DNA of 64,000 nt, taken from contig NC_053390.1 in NCBI RefSeq assembly GCF_905171765.1, forward strand, positions 136,416,820-136,480,819. The letters run 5' to 3'. The stretch is from Bufo bufo. Lineage: Eukaryota > Chordata > Amphibia > Anura > Bufonidae. The position numbers were made by a program, and so were the translations under genes. The notes under the pieces are model-generated. The model saw only the letters and a list, made by a program, of their open reading frames with translations. It was not told the origin of the DNA and made no database searches. Positions 33,505-44,941 of the stretch are shown in pieces. The first letter of the stretch is position 1. Every line of letters begins with the position of its first letter.

Positions 33505-33720
33505 GTACAGTGGTATAAAAACTTGAATCTTTATTTTATGACATCAACAGGGATAGCGTCTTCAATACACTTGTTGACGCATTTCGATCAAACAGATCTT
33601 AATCATAGCATGACATATTACTGATGACTAAGATCAGTTTAATTGAAGTGCTGCAGTGAGTGTACCCATGTTGATGTCTTGAAATAAAGATTCAAGCTTT
33701 TATACCACAGTTCAGAGTGC
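33505..33720. repeat. small inverted-repeat element with hammerhead-like hinge
   Basis: TATAAAAACTTGAATCTTTA near 33515 is the inverse of TAAAGATTCAAGCTTTTATA near 33690, both next to a GACATCAAC word. The middle contains a hammerhead-like hairpin. It resembles a miniature of the 2.65-kb fold-back at 19514. Confidence 0.6.
33571..33608 (-). ncRNA. hammerhead-like hairpin, degenerate
   Basis: On the minus strand: TATGATTA, A, GATC-TGTTT-GATC, GAAA, TGCGTCA. Stem II is perfect and the GAAA core is intact, but the first core reads ATGATTA in place of CTGANGA. Probably an inactive relic. Confidence 0.38.
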
Positions 33721-33918
33721 TGGATATTCCTGATCATCAGTTTCTGAGGTCTCAAGGTTTTTTGCACCTAGCAGACAACTGTTTGAGAACCTGGGGAGTT
33801 GACCAAGTTTTTATTTATTTTTTAAGTATTAAAACACAAGAAAAAAAAACTATATAAATGTGGTATCACTGTAATTGTACTGAACCAGAGAATGAAGGTA
33901 ACCTCCTAGGGAACACCT

Positions 33919-34348
33919 TAAAGGGGTTGTCTCGCTCCAGTAAATAGCATTTATTATGTTGATAAAGTTAATGCAAGCCATTTACTAATATATTATTATT
34001 ATCCATATTGCTTCCTTCGCTGGCTGAATTCATTTTTCCATCACATTATACACTGCTCGTTTCCATAGTTACGACCACCCTGCAATCCATCAGTGAAGGT
34101 CATGCTCGCACACTATAGGAAAAAGCAACGGCCTCTCTGGTGGCCGGGACCATGGGAGCTTTTTCCTATAGTGTGCAAGCACCACCACTACTGCATTGCA
34201 TGAAAAAATGTGATGAAAAAAATTGTGATGAAAAAATGAATCCAGCCAGCAAAGGAAGCAATATGGATAATACCCATACATTAGTAAGTGGCTTATAGTA
34301 ACTTTCTCTATATAAATGCTATTCTCTGAAGAGAGACAACCCCTTTAA
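33919..34348. mobile_element. fold-back MITE with AAAGGGGTTGTCTC ends
   Basis: Left AAAGGGGTTGTCTC and right GAGACAACCCCTTT are inverted. The interior matches the 12421 copy (CATTTATTATGTTGATAAAG, CACACTATAGGAAAAAGC). Confidence 0.87.
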
Positions 34349-35034
34349 AAACAAAACCCATAAAACTATGGCGGGTTTTATATTTTTTCCCCAATTCTAC
34401 CCCACTTGGAATTTTTTCCAGTTTCCCACTACATCCTATACAATATAAAATGGCGCCATTACAAACTACAACTTGTCCCGTAAACAGCAAGCTCTGATAT
34501 GGTTATGTGTATGGAAAAATAAAGAAAAGTTATGGATTGGGTAAGGCAGGGAGTGAAAAACGAAAACGCAAAAACTGATTGCTGTGTCATGAAGGAGTTA
34601 ATCCAAAATTTACCATGAAGATTATTTAGAATAGATCTATTCTCTTGGCGCATTGTTCACCATATTGAATCTGGTGGAAAGTTTTCAATGAATGTTCAGT
34701 TTGCTTACATCACCACCACAGGGGAAATGAAGCATTACATAGTTTCCATTCAAATGAATGGGCTGCCTGTGCAATGGAAAACAGGACAGTTCCTCCAGAG
34801 CAAGGGGTGATGTTTGGAACCACTCCATTCTGAGATGAGGATTCTGAATTGGAAACACTCAGAATTTCCTATGGGTTTTATAACCTACATTGTTCCTTTA
34901 AGTCATATATCACCTTTAACATCCTGTTAGTAAGCTTCTACATAGTCATAGAGGAGGCCCCAATTCACACAAGTGTTCAGTTGCTGAGCTCGTTTTTTGT
35001 TGTATTTGTTAAATATTATACTTTCCATACACAG
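34349..35034. other. intron, nothing recognised
   Basis: No family or exon seen. The pyrimidine-rich ctttccatacacag at the end is the next exon's acceptor. Confidence 0.55.
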
Positions 35035-35778
35035 GGGGATTTCCAGGCCCAGGCGGTCAGCTGGCAGAAACAAATCTAAATGTGACAGTGATGATTCCTT
35101 TTAATGATGATCCATTTGGAGTATTTGTCATTGGGCCAGAGACACAGAATCAGGAGGTGGCTGAAGATGTCATATCGGTAGACGATATGAGATACATCAT
35201 CAACATCTCCATTTGGAGACGTCAGGGTACATTTGGAGATGTTCGCATTGGCTGGGAAATTTACTCCACAGGCTTCAAAGTGGGCCTACCTCCTATGGTG
35301 GATCTCTTGCTTATTGCCTCATTCCCATCTTCTGTGCAGTTGCAACCGCATATGCGCCGACACCACAGTGGAACAGATGCCTTGTTCTTCAGTGGCAACG
35401 AAGGTGCTTTTGGAGTGATTGAGTCCCAGTATTATCATAGTTTAAATACGACTCTGACAAACTTTACCTTCTCAGCATGGACCATACCCACCATTAACAC
35501 CAATGGATTTATCATTTCAAAGGACAATGATAATGGGACAATGTATTATGGTGTGAAAGCTGAAACCAATGACTCTTATATCATGATCCTGCTATACTAT
35601 GTGACCTTTGGTTCTGATACTACTTTTGTGGCTAAAGCAGGAATTTCAAAATTTATGGAACAAAATGCTTGGACCCATATACTGATTACATTAGATGATG
35701 GATTTATAGAGTTTTATATTGACGGAAACCTTGTCCCTGGAGGAGTGAAAAGTCTGAAAGGAGAAGCAATACTGAATG
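35035..35778 (+). CDS. adgrv1: adgrv1 exon I: Calx-beta plus first part of LamG/pentraxin domain
   Basis: The largest exon (744 bp), phase 1 at both ends (acceptor ACACAG|GG, donor AATG|gtaagt). It first encodes GPGGQLAETN and FNDDPFGVF, closing a Calx-beta repeat. Next come AEDVISVDDMRYIINISI and RRQGTFGDVRIGW, the first half of another. Then comes the start of a LamG/pentraxin-like domain: HHSGTDALFFSG, FTFSAWTIPTINTNGFIIS, GTMYYGVK, WTHILITLDDGFIEFYIDG and KSLKGEA. Many NxS/T sequons are present. The frame is open past the donor, but that is intronic. Confidence 0.96.
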
Positions 35779-37037
35779 GTAAGTTGAAAATCTATTTCAT
35801 TCCACATACAGTAAATAAATATATCAGGCTGTATATTTTACAGCTTATTCTGAGATGAGCTTTATGTTAAAAGGTGAAGCTCAAATTTGTTAGGTCATGT
35901 CAACAGAGGGGAAATATTGTTGTCTGTTTCCAATGGTAACCAGCAGAATTTTGAAAGCGATCATATGTTGTCATATATTGCACTAGGGCTCCATGGGCCC
36001 ACCAGAGGAAATTATTCTTGGGGTCAAACCCCTATATCATCAATAGAGGTTTTAATCAATTTTAAATCAAAGAAAAAGACCCCAGTGGCAAGTGATTGGC
36101 TCTAAAGGCAGCCAAATGTTTTTTTTTTGTTATGGACCTTTAGGGCCCACTAGGGTATTAGAGCCCGGGACTACCGGAGGATCCTCTGTTACTCTGGTGG
36201 GCCAGTCCAACCTTGTATGCAGTATAAGAAGGGAGAAATGAAGTGAAATAATTTCATATGAAAACAGTAAAGCAAACTGTTCATGCAAATGTGCCTTCCC
36301 TTAACTTCTCCCTTGGCTCAACATATTCTGAAATAAATTATATGTGGTGACTTAAGCATGTAAAATTTTTAGACATTTAACACATTCTATTAACTGTGCC
36401 AAGAATGTATCAATTTTGTATCCTCAGAAATGGTAGACCTTAACAACATTCAAGCAAATCGAATGGATTTCTATAGTTACTCAATACAACTAGAGCCTTT
36501 TTCAGTAAAAGTATCCATACAGGCCCAAAAACCACCAGGAACCAACGTGTTTCAGGCTTTCTCATCTCTTAGGCATAACTTCATTATATTATTAATTTCT
36601 ATTATTAATTTCTTCAACACTTTTACTATTCCTTTAATGCACACTAGTGGAAAATGCAGAAGAGATGTAAAAAAAAGAAGAATCTAACTCCAACATGCTA
36701 AAAAATTCCGGGTTATGGGACAGTGTTTTAGACATTTTTTTTTACTCGCCCAACTAGGGGTGTGGCTTAGTGGGAAAGGGGCGTGGTCTAGCAGGAATAT
36801 GATGCCTTAAGATACAACAATGTGTGCCATATTTTTGGTATAAAGTAAGTCTGTTCACATCACATTTTTGTCTCACTTTTTACATATATTTTGGGGGGAA
36901 AAAGAACGCAAAAGCGTAAGACTATGCTTTTCCATCCTGCAGAAAAAAAAAGTAATACCTTAACAGATACATTTTTTTCACAATGGAACCTTATGGTGAT
37001 GGATACCACTGTATGGCATGTGTGAAAGGCATCCAGT
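35779..37037. other. intron, nothing recognised
   Basis: Mixed sequence with AT-rich tracts. The 85-codon open frame at 36430 has no domain and no fitting splice sites. Confidence 0.5.
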
Positions 37038-37453
37038 TAAAGGGGATGTCTCACTCAACAAATGACATTTTTAATGTACAGAAAGTTAATACAATCTACT
37101 AATATATTGTTATTACCCATATTGCTTCCTTTGCTGTTAGATTCATTTTTCCATCACATTATACACTGTTTGTATCCATGGTTACGACCACCCTGTAATC
37201 CAGCAGCGCTGGCCATGGTTGCACAATATAGGAAAAAGCACTGGCCTCTTTAGTGGCCGAGACCGTGAGAGTGTGCATAGTCTACATATCTGGGTGGTGC
37301 CAACCATGGAAACGAGCAGTGTATAATGTGAATAAAAAATCAATCCAGCCAGCAAAGGAGACAATATGGACAATCACAATACATTAGGAAGTGCCTTGTA
37401 TTAACTTACTCTACATGATAAATCCCATTTACTGAAGTGAGACAACCCCTTTA
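37038..37453. mobile_element. fold-back MITE with AAAGGGGATGTCTCAC ends
   Basis: Left AAAGGGGATGTCTCACT and right AGTGAGACAACCCCTTT are inverted. The interior matches the copies at 12421 and 33919. Confidence 0.87.
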
Positions 37454-37961
37454 ATATGTATTTCATATGTGTGCATTAAAGGTGGGACAAAAACGTGATA
37501 TGAACACTGTCTAATAGGTCTCAGCAGTCAGAGCCCTGGCAAGTAGACACCTATCGTTTATCTTGTGGATAAAAGATCTGTGCTGCTAAGTGAAAAACCA
37601 GGGAATGCACTTTCCTTGCCAACTGCCTAGTAGCTACTGCAAGCAGAAGCCAACTGAAGCTATATGATGTAAGCTTTCCATGATTTCCATCATCTTCACA
37701 GAGGATTGACTGTAGTTAATTCTGTGTGACAAGTATTAAGTCTGTACAGGTTTTCAGCTTCTGAGCAGATATGTAGAAAGATATGTAGCAATCAGATATG
37801 GAGAAAATTAAACACAGAGATGTAAGTATGTATTATGCAATGAATATAGAGGAGCTGGCCGGTCTCCTGCCTTGTGTGTGTCAGTAAATACTTGCAATGC
37901 CCACGAGATGCTGGAGCATCTTTTCAGTGTCAGACATACAGTCATACATTTCTCGGATTAA

Positions 37962-38225
37962 GGCTCCATACACACGTCCGTGCTGTGTTGCGGACCCGCA
38001 AATTGCGGATCTGGAACACACCCGCCCGGCACCCCCATAGAAATGCCTATTCTTGTTCGCAAGCTGCGGACAAGAATAGGACATGCTCTATCTTTTTGCG
38101 GAGCTGCGGACCCAAAGATCGGGGCCGCGCTCCGCAAATGCGGATAACACACTGTGTGCTGTCCGCATCCATTCCGTCCCCATAGAGAATGAATGGGTCC
38201 GTTTTGCGGACGTGTGAATAGAGCC
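37962..38225. mobile_element. fold-back MITE, PIF/Harbinger-like
   Basis: Ends GGCTCCATACACACGTCCG and CGGACGTGTGAATAGAGCC, with TAA at 37959-37961 and 38226-38228. Inner words GCGGACAAGAATAGGACATG and GAATGGGTCCG recur in sister copies. Confidence 0.85.
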
Positions 38226-38344
38226 TAATAGTGGATCGGCTCAATAAGTTGTTCAACATGTCAGGAGAGCTGACAGATCCTCTTTGAGATCAGGCTTAAA
38301 TGGTATAGATTTTGATGCATTTTTTGGCCAAAACAAGATATTAC

Positions 38345-38615
38345 CATACCATATATTTATTTATTTTATGCACTTATATAGCGCTACTATATTACGCAGC
38401 GCTTTACAGACATTAGCTTCCAACTATCCCCAACGGGGCTCACAATCTAAGGTCCCTATCAGTATGTCTTTGGAGTTTGGGAGGAAACCAGAGAACCCGG
38501 AGGAAATCCACACAAATACGGGGAGAACATACAAACTCCATGCAGCTGTTGTCCTTGGTCAGATTCGAACCTAGGCACCAATGCTAACTAACCACTGAGC
38601 CACGTGCTGCCCATA
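38345..38615 (-). repeat. tRNA-related SINE with L2-like tail
   Basis: On the minus strand it runs GTGGTTAG (A-box-like), GGTTCGAATCTGACCAAGGA (B-box), TTCTCCCCGTATTTGTG, ACTCCAAAGACATACTGATA and ends in AGCGCTGCGTAATATAG and TATAAGTGC. Fuller than the copy at 27990. Identified from tRNA promoter words and tail type. The family name is not assigned. Confidence 0.8.
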
Positions 38616-38690
38616 TATAAACAATATAATTTGTATTCCACAGACTAGGAGCTCAAATCATGTAAACTTCTGTTAAACTAGCTAAAGGAG

Positions 38691-39137
38691 TAGTTCCACG
38701 AAGAATATTGTTTATAGCTAAATCCAACTCATAGTTATAAATATTTTTATATTACAAAATATTTATATTAAAGATTTAAATTAAAAAAGATTCGAGGAAC
38801 AATGTTTAGTATAGAGTCACATGCTGTTTTTGTTGAATAGCCTTCCTGTGGCTACCTCCAAAGTGGACCCACATGCCCAGTCTTGCTTTTTAGGGTTTGT
38901 GGAGGGATTCCTAGTGTGGTAAGTCAGCTGCTTCTCTGGGGAGATGCTGAGCGAGTACATTCAGTAAACCTGTCTCACCCTCCTATCACTTGCTCAGCAT
39001 CTGTTCATAAGAAACAGCAGATGGAGCTATACTAACATTATTTCTGGAATATCTGCAGATGTAATTAATTAATCTGCAGATTAATTAAGGGCTGGATTTA
39101 ACTATAAACAATACTCTTCATAGGAGAACCCCTTTAA
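38691..39137. mobile_element. repeat with AAAGGAGTAGTTCCACG ends
   Basis: Left AAAGGAGTAGTTCCACGAAG and right TCATAGGAGAACCCCTTTAA are inverted. Next to each lies an inverted TATAGTTAAATCC / AATCCAACTCATAG-type word. Confidence 0.6.
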
Positions 39138-39149
39138 GAGCCTGTTAAC

Positions 39150-39290
39150 CTGCGAGGAAACGTGAGCCACAACCTCTTTAAACAGCTAATCGGCAAGGAT
39201 GCTGGGTGTTGGACCCCTGCTGATCTGATATTGATAACCTATCTCGAGGCTAGGTGATCAATATTAAACACCCAGAAGACCCCTTATAAT
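39150..39290. repeat. fragment of GGTCATCAATATC-type repeat
   Basis: Holds GCTGGGTGTTGGACCCCTGC and GATATTGATAACCTATC, matching parts of the repeats at 53538-54130 and 55263-55640. Confidence 0.6.
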
Positions 39291-39790
39291 TTTAATATCA
39301 CTGTAATTGTACTGACCTGCAGAATTTTTTTCCAGTTTCACCCCACATAAGTTTGTTCCCATTTTTTTATGCAAGACATTGTAAATGAAATGAGGTCATT
39401 GAAAAATACAAGTTTCCCCAAGATATCTATGTGAACAGAAAAGTGAGGGGGGATTGAAACCAAAAAAATAAAAATTGGCTGGGTATTAAAAGGAGTAATA
39501 GAAAATGATCATTGACAGAAACGTCCTGTAGTAATGGTCACACAACAGAAAAATTTACTTTAGAATTTACATTAAAGAGAAATCATGGGAGCATGAGAAA
39601 ATTTAGCTTTTGGTAAAGTAAGGTCACTGGGCATCTTTGTCTAAAATGATAAAAAAAAAATATAAAAATCTATCCTTTTGACATAGCAAAAATACTGTTT
39701 TGAAGAACATTTTGTGTAAAAACTCTCAGTTCATATTCACAGATACACAGTATAAGAAAGTTACTTAAACCAAGTTGTTTTGTATTCTAG

Positions 39791-40164
39791 GTCCAGGAAC
39801 ATTGCGTATTGGTGCAGGAGTAAAAGGAGGCAGCAGATACACCGGCTTTCTCCAAGATGTGAGAATATATGAACAACGACTTTCTCGAGCAGAGATTACT
39901 GAACTTCATGGCACTCCAGCCAGAAGTGATCTACACCCAATATCTGGCTATTTGGAATACAGACAGGGAGAAATACATAAGTCATTTGTTGTGTCTGCCA
40001 AGGATGACAATGAGGAAGAAGGAGAAGAAGTCTTCATGCTAAAACTGGTGTCTGTGTTTGGTGGAGCAAGAATTCCAGATGAGAACACAACAGCCTTAAT
40101 AAGGATCCTAAAAAGTGATAATGCCAATGGCTTGTTCGGCTTTACTGGACCATGTATTCCTCAG
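39791..40164 (+). CDS. adgrv1: adgrv1 exon J: LamG end and second half of Calx-beta
   Basis: Acceptor TTCTAG|GT in phase 1, donor CCTCAG|gtgaga in phase 0. It encodes GPGTLRIGAGVKGGSRYTG, FLQDVRIYEQRLS and AEITELHG (the end of LamG). It then returns to Calx-beta with SGYLEYRQGEIHKSFVVSAK, DDNEEEGEEVFMLKL and ILKSDNANGLFGF. So a Calx-beta repeat appears split by the LamG domain. Confidence 0.96.
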
Positions 40165-40251
40165 GTGAGAAAAGAAAGCCATGAAACACAACTCTGCATT
40201 TATAATCGTTAATGGTGCCAAAATATATTGGATGTCTTGTTATGTTTTTAG
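40165..40251 (+). other. 87-bp intron
   Basis: A minimal intron (gtgaga to ttttag), free of repeats. Exons on both sides are phase 0. Confidence 0.85.
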
Positions 40252-40419
40252 TCTTCAGAGGAGGGGTCTACCATCTCATGTGTTGTGGAACGCACACGAG
40301 GAGCACTGGACACTGTTTATCTCTTCTACAGCATTAGTCAGACAGAATCTGATGGCCCAGTAGTTGACTTCAGTACAAGCAGTGGAAATATCACTTTTCT
40401 ACCATCTCAGAGATCAAAG
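40252..40419 (+). CDS. adgrv1: adgrv1 exon K: Calx-beta core
   Basis: 56 codons, phase 0 at both ends (acceptor TTTTTAG|TCT, donor AAG|gtaata). It encodes SEEGSTISCVVERTRGALD, LFYSISQTESDG and SGNITFLPSQRSK. A few residues shorter than I recall for the mammalian loop before SGNIT. The cysteine in SCVVER is conserved. Confidence 0.94.
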
Positions 40420-41146
40420 GTAATAATATATATGTATAAATACTTGAAGTGATTGCTTAGAAGAACACATTAAATCAGGCACTAAATTGGCAGTGTGGTC
40501 TCATGTGTACAGTATGTTGGAGGCTTTATGGTACCTTTGCCTAAAGAAGGTGACCAGTTCTGCTGTTACAAATTATACAATATATTCTTTAAGGCAATTT
40601 CCGTACCAAAAAGCCTAACCCCTTTTTCTTTTCATCATTGTTGGCTGGTCAACTTTTTTATTTATTTCTTCTGTACATGATTAATGGCTACAGGCTAGGC
40701 TATGTGAAACAGGAACAAGTGTCACCAAACATATGCCCCAGAGATGTATAACTGTATAAATTAAAAGGGTTGTCCAGAAGGCTCAGAGTAGGCTAAAAAT
40801 ATTCACCTCACCAATCCCCTGCTGCTACCTTTCCATGCTTACCTGATCCCTGCTGATTTCAACTTTATGGAAATTGTGATCAATGATTGGTGAGGTATCA
40901 CTGCTGTTATTTCACTCTCAGACCTTTTGCCCATTGGACAGAGAGAGAGAGAGGAGAGGGAAAGAGATTTTATTAATCACAAAAAGTTATCAAGACCTAA
41001 AATTGTCTAAAAATTACTATAAGCCCCTTTCCTGATGTCCCTCTCTCAGTAGCAAGCTGATTTTTTTTTTGTACACATGGAGCAGCACTATTTTCTGACC
41101 ACATATTAATGTATATACTTATTTATTTGCAATTTGTTTGTAACAG

Positions 41147-41327
41147 GTGTTAAATCTGGATGTTCTAGATGATGATATCCCAGAACTCATGGAGAATTTT
41201 CGAGTGACTCTCACACATGCCATATCTGGTGATGGGATACCTGGGTCTACTCCTACCAGCGGAGCCAGCATAGATCCCAATAAGAAATCAGAAGATATTA
41301 GAATTAATGCTAGTGATCACCCTTATG
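41147..41327 (+). CDS. adgrv1: adgrv1 exon L: Calx-beta end
   Basis: Acceptor GTAACAG|GTG in phase 0, donor TATG|gtaaga in phase 1. It encodes VLNLDVLDDDIPELMENFRV, GSTPTSGASIDP and INASDHPYG. DDDIPE and SDHPYG are the calcium-site motifs. Confidence 0.95.
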
Positions 41328-41511
41328 GTAAGAGAGTACTGTGATGAAATGGGTGTATTGTTCTGTATGAATGATCACAAAATGTTAAGACAAAGTATAC
41401 ACATGTAGATAGCACCTATGTTCTTGGTTACTTCTAATATCAGCATCAGCACTCAAGATATTTCGCATTGTTTGTAAAGTAAATGTATTTGCAAATGTAT
41501 ATAAGGATTAA

Positions 41512-41888
41512 TGGGGTAATTGATTAAGACCAGTGTTTTAGATGCCGGTCTTAATAACTCTGCACTGGTTCCTGATGCGCCTAAGTTGTGTAGAGGCGCC
41601 AGCCTCTACATAACTTAGGCGCATCCACTGCCGGCCTAAATCTATGCCAGCTCCCTTTCTGGCATAGATATAGATAATTTTCTACGCCTAAAACAGGCGT
41701 AGAAAATTATAAATGAGACAGGCCGGCCCGCTCCCTTCCCTGCCCACGCCACCACCCCTTCTTTAGAGCTGGCGTACGTGGCGTGGATGGGGGAGAAGTC
41801 ACAGATTCAGCTGCAAATCCCTCTTGCGACTGAATATGCGACAGAGATACGCCGAAAATTGCCATATATCTACTCATAAATGACCCCC
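41512..41888. mobile_element. fold-back MITE, TAA target duplication
   Basis: Flanked by TAA at 41509-41511 and 41889-41891. The ends are TGGGGTAATTGATTAAGAC and TAAATGACCCCC. Inside, GCGTAGAAAATTA and TAATTTTCTACGCC pair. Relative of 6956-7242. Confidence 0.72.
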
Positions 41889-41891
41889 TAA

Positions 41892-42417
41892 ATGTTCAGA
41901 TTCTCCTGCATTAGACATTTAACATGTTAATCTCAGTAGCATTTTATGAGAAATGCCAAATGCCTGTGAAATAGTTGTGGGAATTGCTTTAAAATGCCTT
42001 TTTGTGTTTTTTGATCTATTATCTGTCCGCATATTCTACCAACAGTCACCCTTTCCCAAAACATTCACAGTATGACACCTATAGCAATGCTGTATAATTA
42101 GAATTTTTACAGCGCCTATGCCAGCAGTCTATAACTATGGCAACAGACGACAAACAAGCTCTGTGTAGTCTGACCTTGCAGTCTTGCAAACTGAATTTAA
42201 CATGCAAACATAATACAAAGGACTGTCAGTATACTATGATGTCTGCACCTTTTATTTTTACAATAAATGCAGTAAGAGAGAGGGACGAAAACACTTTGTC
42301 ATGGCAATGGCCTCTACTTGCATTGAACACAACAAAAGACATCAGTTATCTAAATGGCACACGTATGTAGGGCACTGTTACAACAGCAGCTTGATGGTTG
42401 ATATGTGTTTTATACAG
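41892..42417. other. intron, nothing recognised
   Basis: A 77-codon open frame at 42137 has no Calx-beta pattern, and the neighbouring exons already join without a gap. Confidence 0.55.
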
Positions 42418-42620
42418 GATTACTTCAGTTCTCTGTGGACCCTCCTCCAAGACCAGGTGATAACATGACCATTCCCTCAAAATCTGTTCCCTCTATAAAA
42501 GTCAAGGAGGAAGTAGGACAAGTTAAGCTGCTGGTGGTACGAGCTCAAGGACTTTTGGGCCATGTAAGAGTTGAATATAGGACATCTCCAATGACTGCAT
42601 TCAGTCCACAGGACTATCAG
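42418..42620 (+). CDS. adgrv1: adgrv1 exon M: Calx-beta start
   Basis: Acceptor ATACAG|GA in phase 1, donor TATCAG|gtgact in phase 0. It encodes LLQFSVDPPPRPGDN, VPSIKVKEEVGQVKLLVVRA, QGLLGHVRVEYR and FSPQDYQ. Confidence 0.95.
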
Positions 42621-42709
42621 GTGACTAGTGTGGAGTGATATATCCTGCATGCATGGTCCAGGAACGAGTAGCCAGCTCACACGTGTGTTCACTATTTTTG
42701 TACTTTAAG
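42621..42709 (+). other. 89-bp intron
   Basis: Minimal intron, gtgact to tttaag, repeat-free. Confidence 0.85.
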
Positions 42710-42839
42710 GAAACAGCTGATTTTTTGGAATTCCAGCCTGGAGAGCGATATAAATACATTTATGTTAACATCACTGATAATGTTGTACCTGAACTGGCCA
42801 AATCCTTTAAAGTTCAGCTGTGGAATGCTGATGCTGGAG
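42710..42839 (+). CDS. adgrv1: adgrv1 exon N: Calx-beta middle
   Basis: Acceptor CTTTAAG|GAA in phase 0, donor GGAG|gtaagt in phase 1. It encodes ETADFLEFQPGERYKYIYVN, DNVVPELAKSFKVQLWNADAG. The PGERYKY and VPEL motifs fit the strand E to F region. Confidence 0.95.
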
Positions 42840-43046
42840 GTAAGTGTTCCTTTATTCATTTGTCAAAAATGCTGAAACCTGTTTTCTTCACATTTTCACA
42901 TGTCTACATTTGATACATTTTGTCTCTGATTTGGCCTATTTATTTTAAGATATATTAACATCAAGTGAATCCATGTGATCAACCATTGTTCGGCACTCAT
43001 CTCCTTTCACTGATTCTTAGGTTATTGCCCCTTTATGGAGCCTTTA

Positions 43047-43441
43047 GGCCACCTGTATACGAGTGCGGATGGGCTCACATAAGATCCACACAAATTTACA
43101 TGCGGGTTTATCTGCTTTTTGCACCATATCTGCACCAAAATCCGCAATTTCTAATAGTGTTTTTGGTGCGGATTAGATTTGGTTTTGCCGCAGATCTCAC
43201 CCTTCATTTGACAAGGGTGAAATCAGCAGATAAAACCTAAAACCAAACATAATTGACATGCTGCAGATTTGTAAATCTACATGGCAGGTCATTTTCTGCA
43301 GGGAAAAAAAATCTGCAATGTGTACATGAGATTTGTTTATTCTCATACACTTTACTGGTACTGTACTACGCTGCGGCTTTCCCGCATAGGAATCCGCACA
43401 GAAAAAAAGACACACATATAACTCAATGTGTGCAGGTGGCC
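43047..43441. mobile_element. fold-back MITE, PIF/Harbinger-like
   Basis: Ends GGCCACCTGTATACGAGTGC and GTGCAGGTGGCC, with TTA at 43044-43046 and 43442-43444. The interior has TTTTGGTGCGGATTAG and other palindromic words. Confidence 0.8.
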
Positions 43442-44089
43442 TTAAACCTCCATGCACAGCTTCTCCGCACCCATTAAAATAAGGGTTGGAGGCAACCTGG
43501 CCTGGGCTCCTCTCTTCTAGAGCCCCATAGCAGCCGTATGAGATGCCTCGCTTTGTGGTACATATGCTCTTGCAGCTGCATGCTATTTGTATTCCTAAAT
43601 GTTAGTTATTGCACCATCTCAGAACTGGCAAAAACTAGTCCTTGTTATATATCTCAAATGGAATGCATTGTCAATTGACCAGGACACTTCAACAGAGAAA
43701 TGCATTACTCCATGTCAGGTAGGGCAGTCATCAGTAGGGCTGCTGAAGCTGCAAGGCACACAGGGAAAAACAAGTTCTCACTGGATAAAATAGAGAGAAA
43801 GAGAGTTTCCTAATTTCTTGAAAAGGTCTCTATCGATTTGTATTGAATTTATTTGGAGTTGGACCCAAATTGAATTGGACAGCCAAATCGTCTGAATAGG
43901 ACTGAATAGAATTTTAAGAAATTTGTCCATCTCTAGCCATTCATTTATAGAAACCCCTGATTCAGTCTGCTTCCTCAGAGCATACACTTTGTATAAAAGT
44001 CCACAGCACACACATTGTATATCCCTTAGGGGATTAAAGCATACAGTGCCATCAGTCCAGGAATCCATAATGGACATCAAGCACAACAT

Positions 44090-44245
44090 AGTAGAAGAAG
44101 CGACAGCTTGTGAATGGGTGAAGTAAAAGAGCCTTTATTCTTCCAACATATGTAGCTACGTTTCAGCCCACACCTGGGCCTTTCTCAAGTGCATTGCTGA
44201 GAAATACCCCTGTTTGGATTAAAATATTGCTATATTGGAATAAAG
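44090..44245 (-). repeat. retroelement relic with hammerhead-like hairpin
   Basis: On the minus strand at 44152-44190: CTTGAGAAA, GGCCC-AGGTGT-GGGCT, GAAA, CGTAGC. It is a looser version of the CTGANGA-stem-GAAA pattern: the first core reads TTGAGA. Confidence 0.4.
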
Positions 44246-44306
44246 GCTGTTTTACGTCACTCATTCCGATGCTGTCACCCCTTTTACCATTTTCATAACC
44301 TCTAAG

Positions 44307-44603
44307 CAGGGGTGGACTGGGAACTTAAAGTGGCCCTGGAAAAAATACTAAAAGTGGCCCCATTTTGTAGTTGGGTGCAAATTGATGGAAGGCAGGGCCA
44401 GCAATACCATATTGTGGCACATTATTCCACCCCAACAGAGCCAAATACGACAGTCCATCACAAAATACTACCAGCAGCACAAAATGTATCCCAAAAAACT
44501 TCCACTGGAAGGCTGTGAGGAGGGCTCAGGCAGCCCCCATGGGCATCGGCCCACCGGGAAATTTCCCTGTAAGGTCTATGGCCAATCTGCCCCTGCTGCT
44601 AAG
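44307..44603. mobile_element. short inverted-end repeat, CAGGGG ends
   Basis: Left CAGGGGTGGACTGGGAACT pairs with right CCAATCTGCCCCTGCTG; further in, AAGTGGCCC faces GGCCCACC. Non-coding. Confidence 0.62.
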
Positions 44604-44860
44604 TTATCATGATATTTCTATGTATAGTACAACACCTCACCTTCTTTTCATTAATGAAGACGTAATCCTTCAGGTCCTTAATGTCAGGCCTCAGTAAGGT
44701 TATTCTGCGGTAACCTTTCACTTACTCTACTGTTGAAACCTATCAGTTTAATGTAAAGTTTCATCCTCTGTTCTGCTTGCTAGTATTTGTGCTATCAGTG
44801 TCCTGTCTATCTCTTATATGTGTATGTATATATGTGTCTTCTGTGTGTCTCTTCCTGAAG

Positions 44861-44941
44861 TGGCTGAACTCTTTAGGGACGATGCGTTTGGTAGTGGTGA
44901 TGGTGAACTGGAGCTGTTCCTTCCAGCTGTACAGCAAAGGG
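44861..44941 (+). CDS. adgrv1: adgrv1 exon O: short linker exon in a Calx-beta repeat
   Basis: 81 bp, phase 1 at both ends (acceptor CCTGAAG|TG, donor AGGG|gtaagc), so skipping would keep the frame. It encodes AELFRDDAFGSGDGELELFL and PAVQQR, an acidic, Gly/Ser-rich loop also found in mammals from memory. Confidence 0.92.

Noticed and set aside
35779..35858. Extension of exon I beyond 35778
   Set aside because: A strong gtaagt donor follows AATG, and exon J completes the glycine in phase.
42137..42370. A possible extra adgrv1 exon
   Set aside because: No Calx-beta pattern, and the exons on either side already join in phase at a conserved point.
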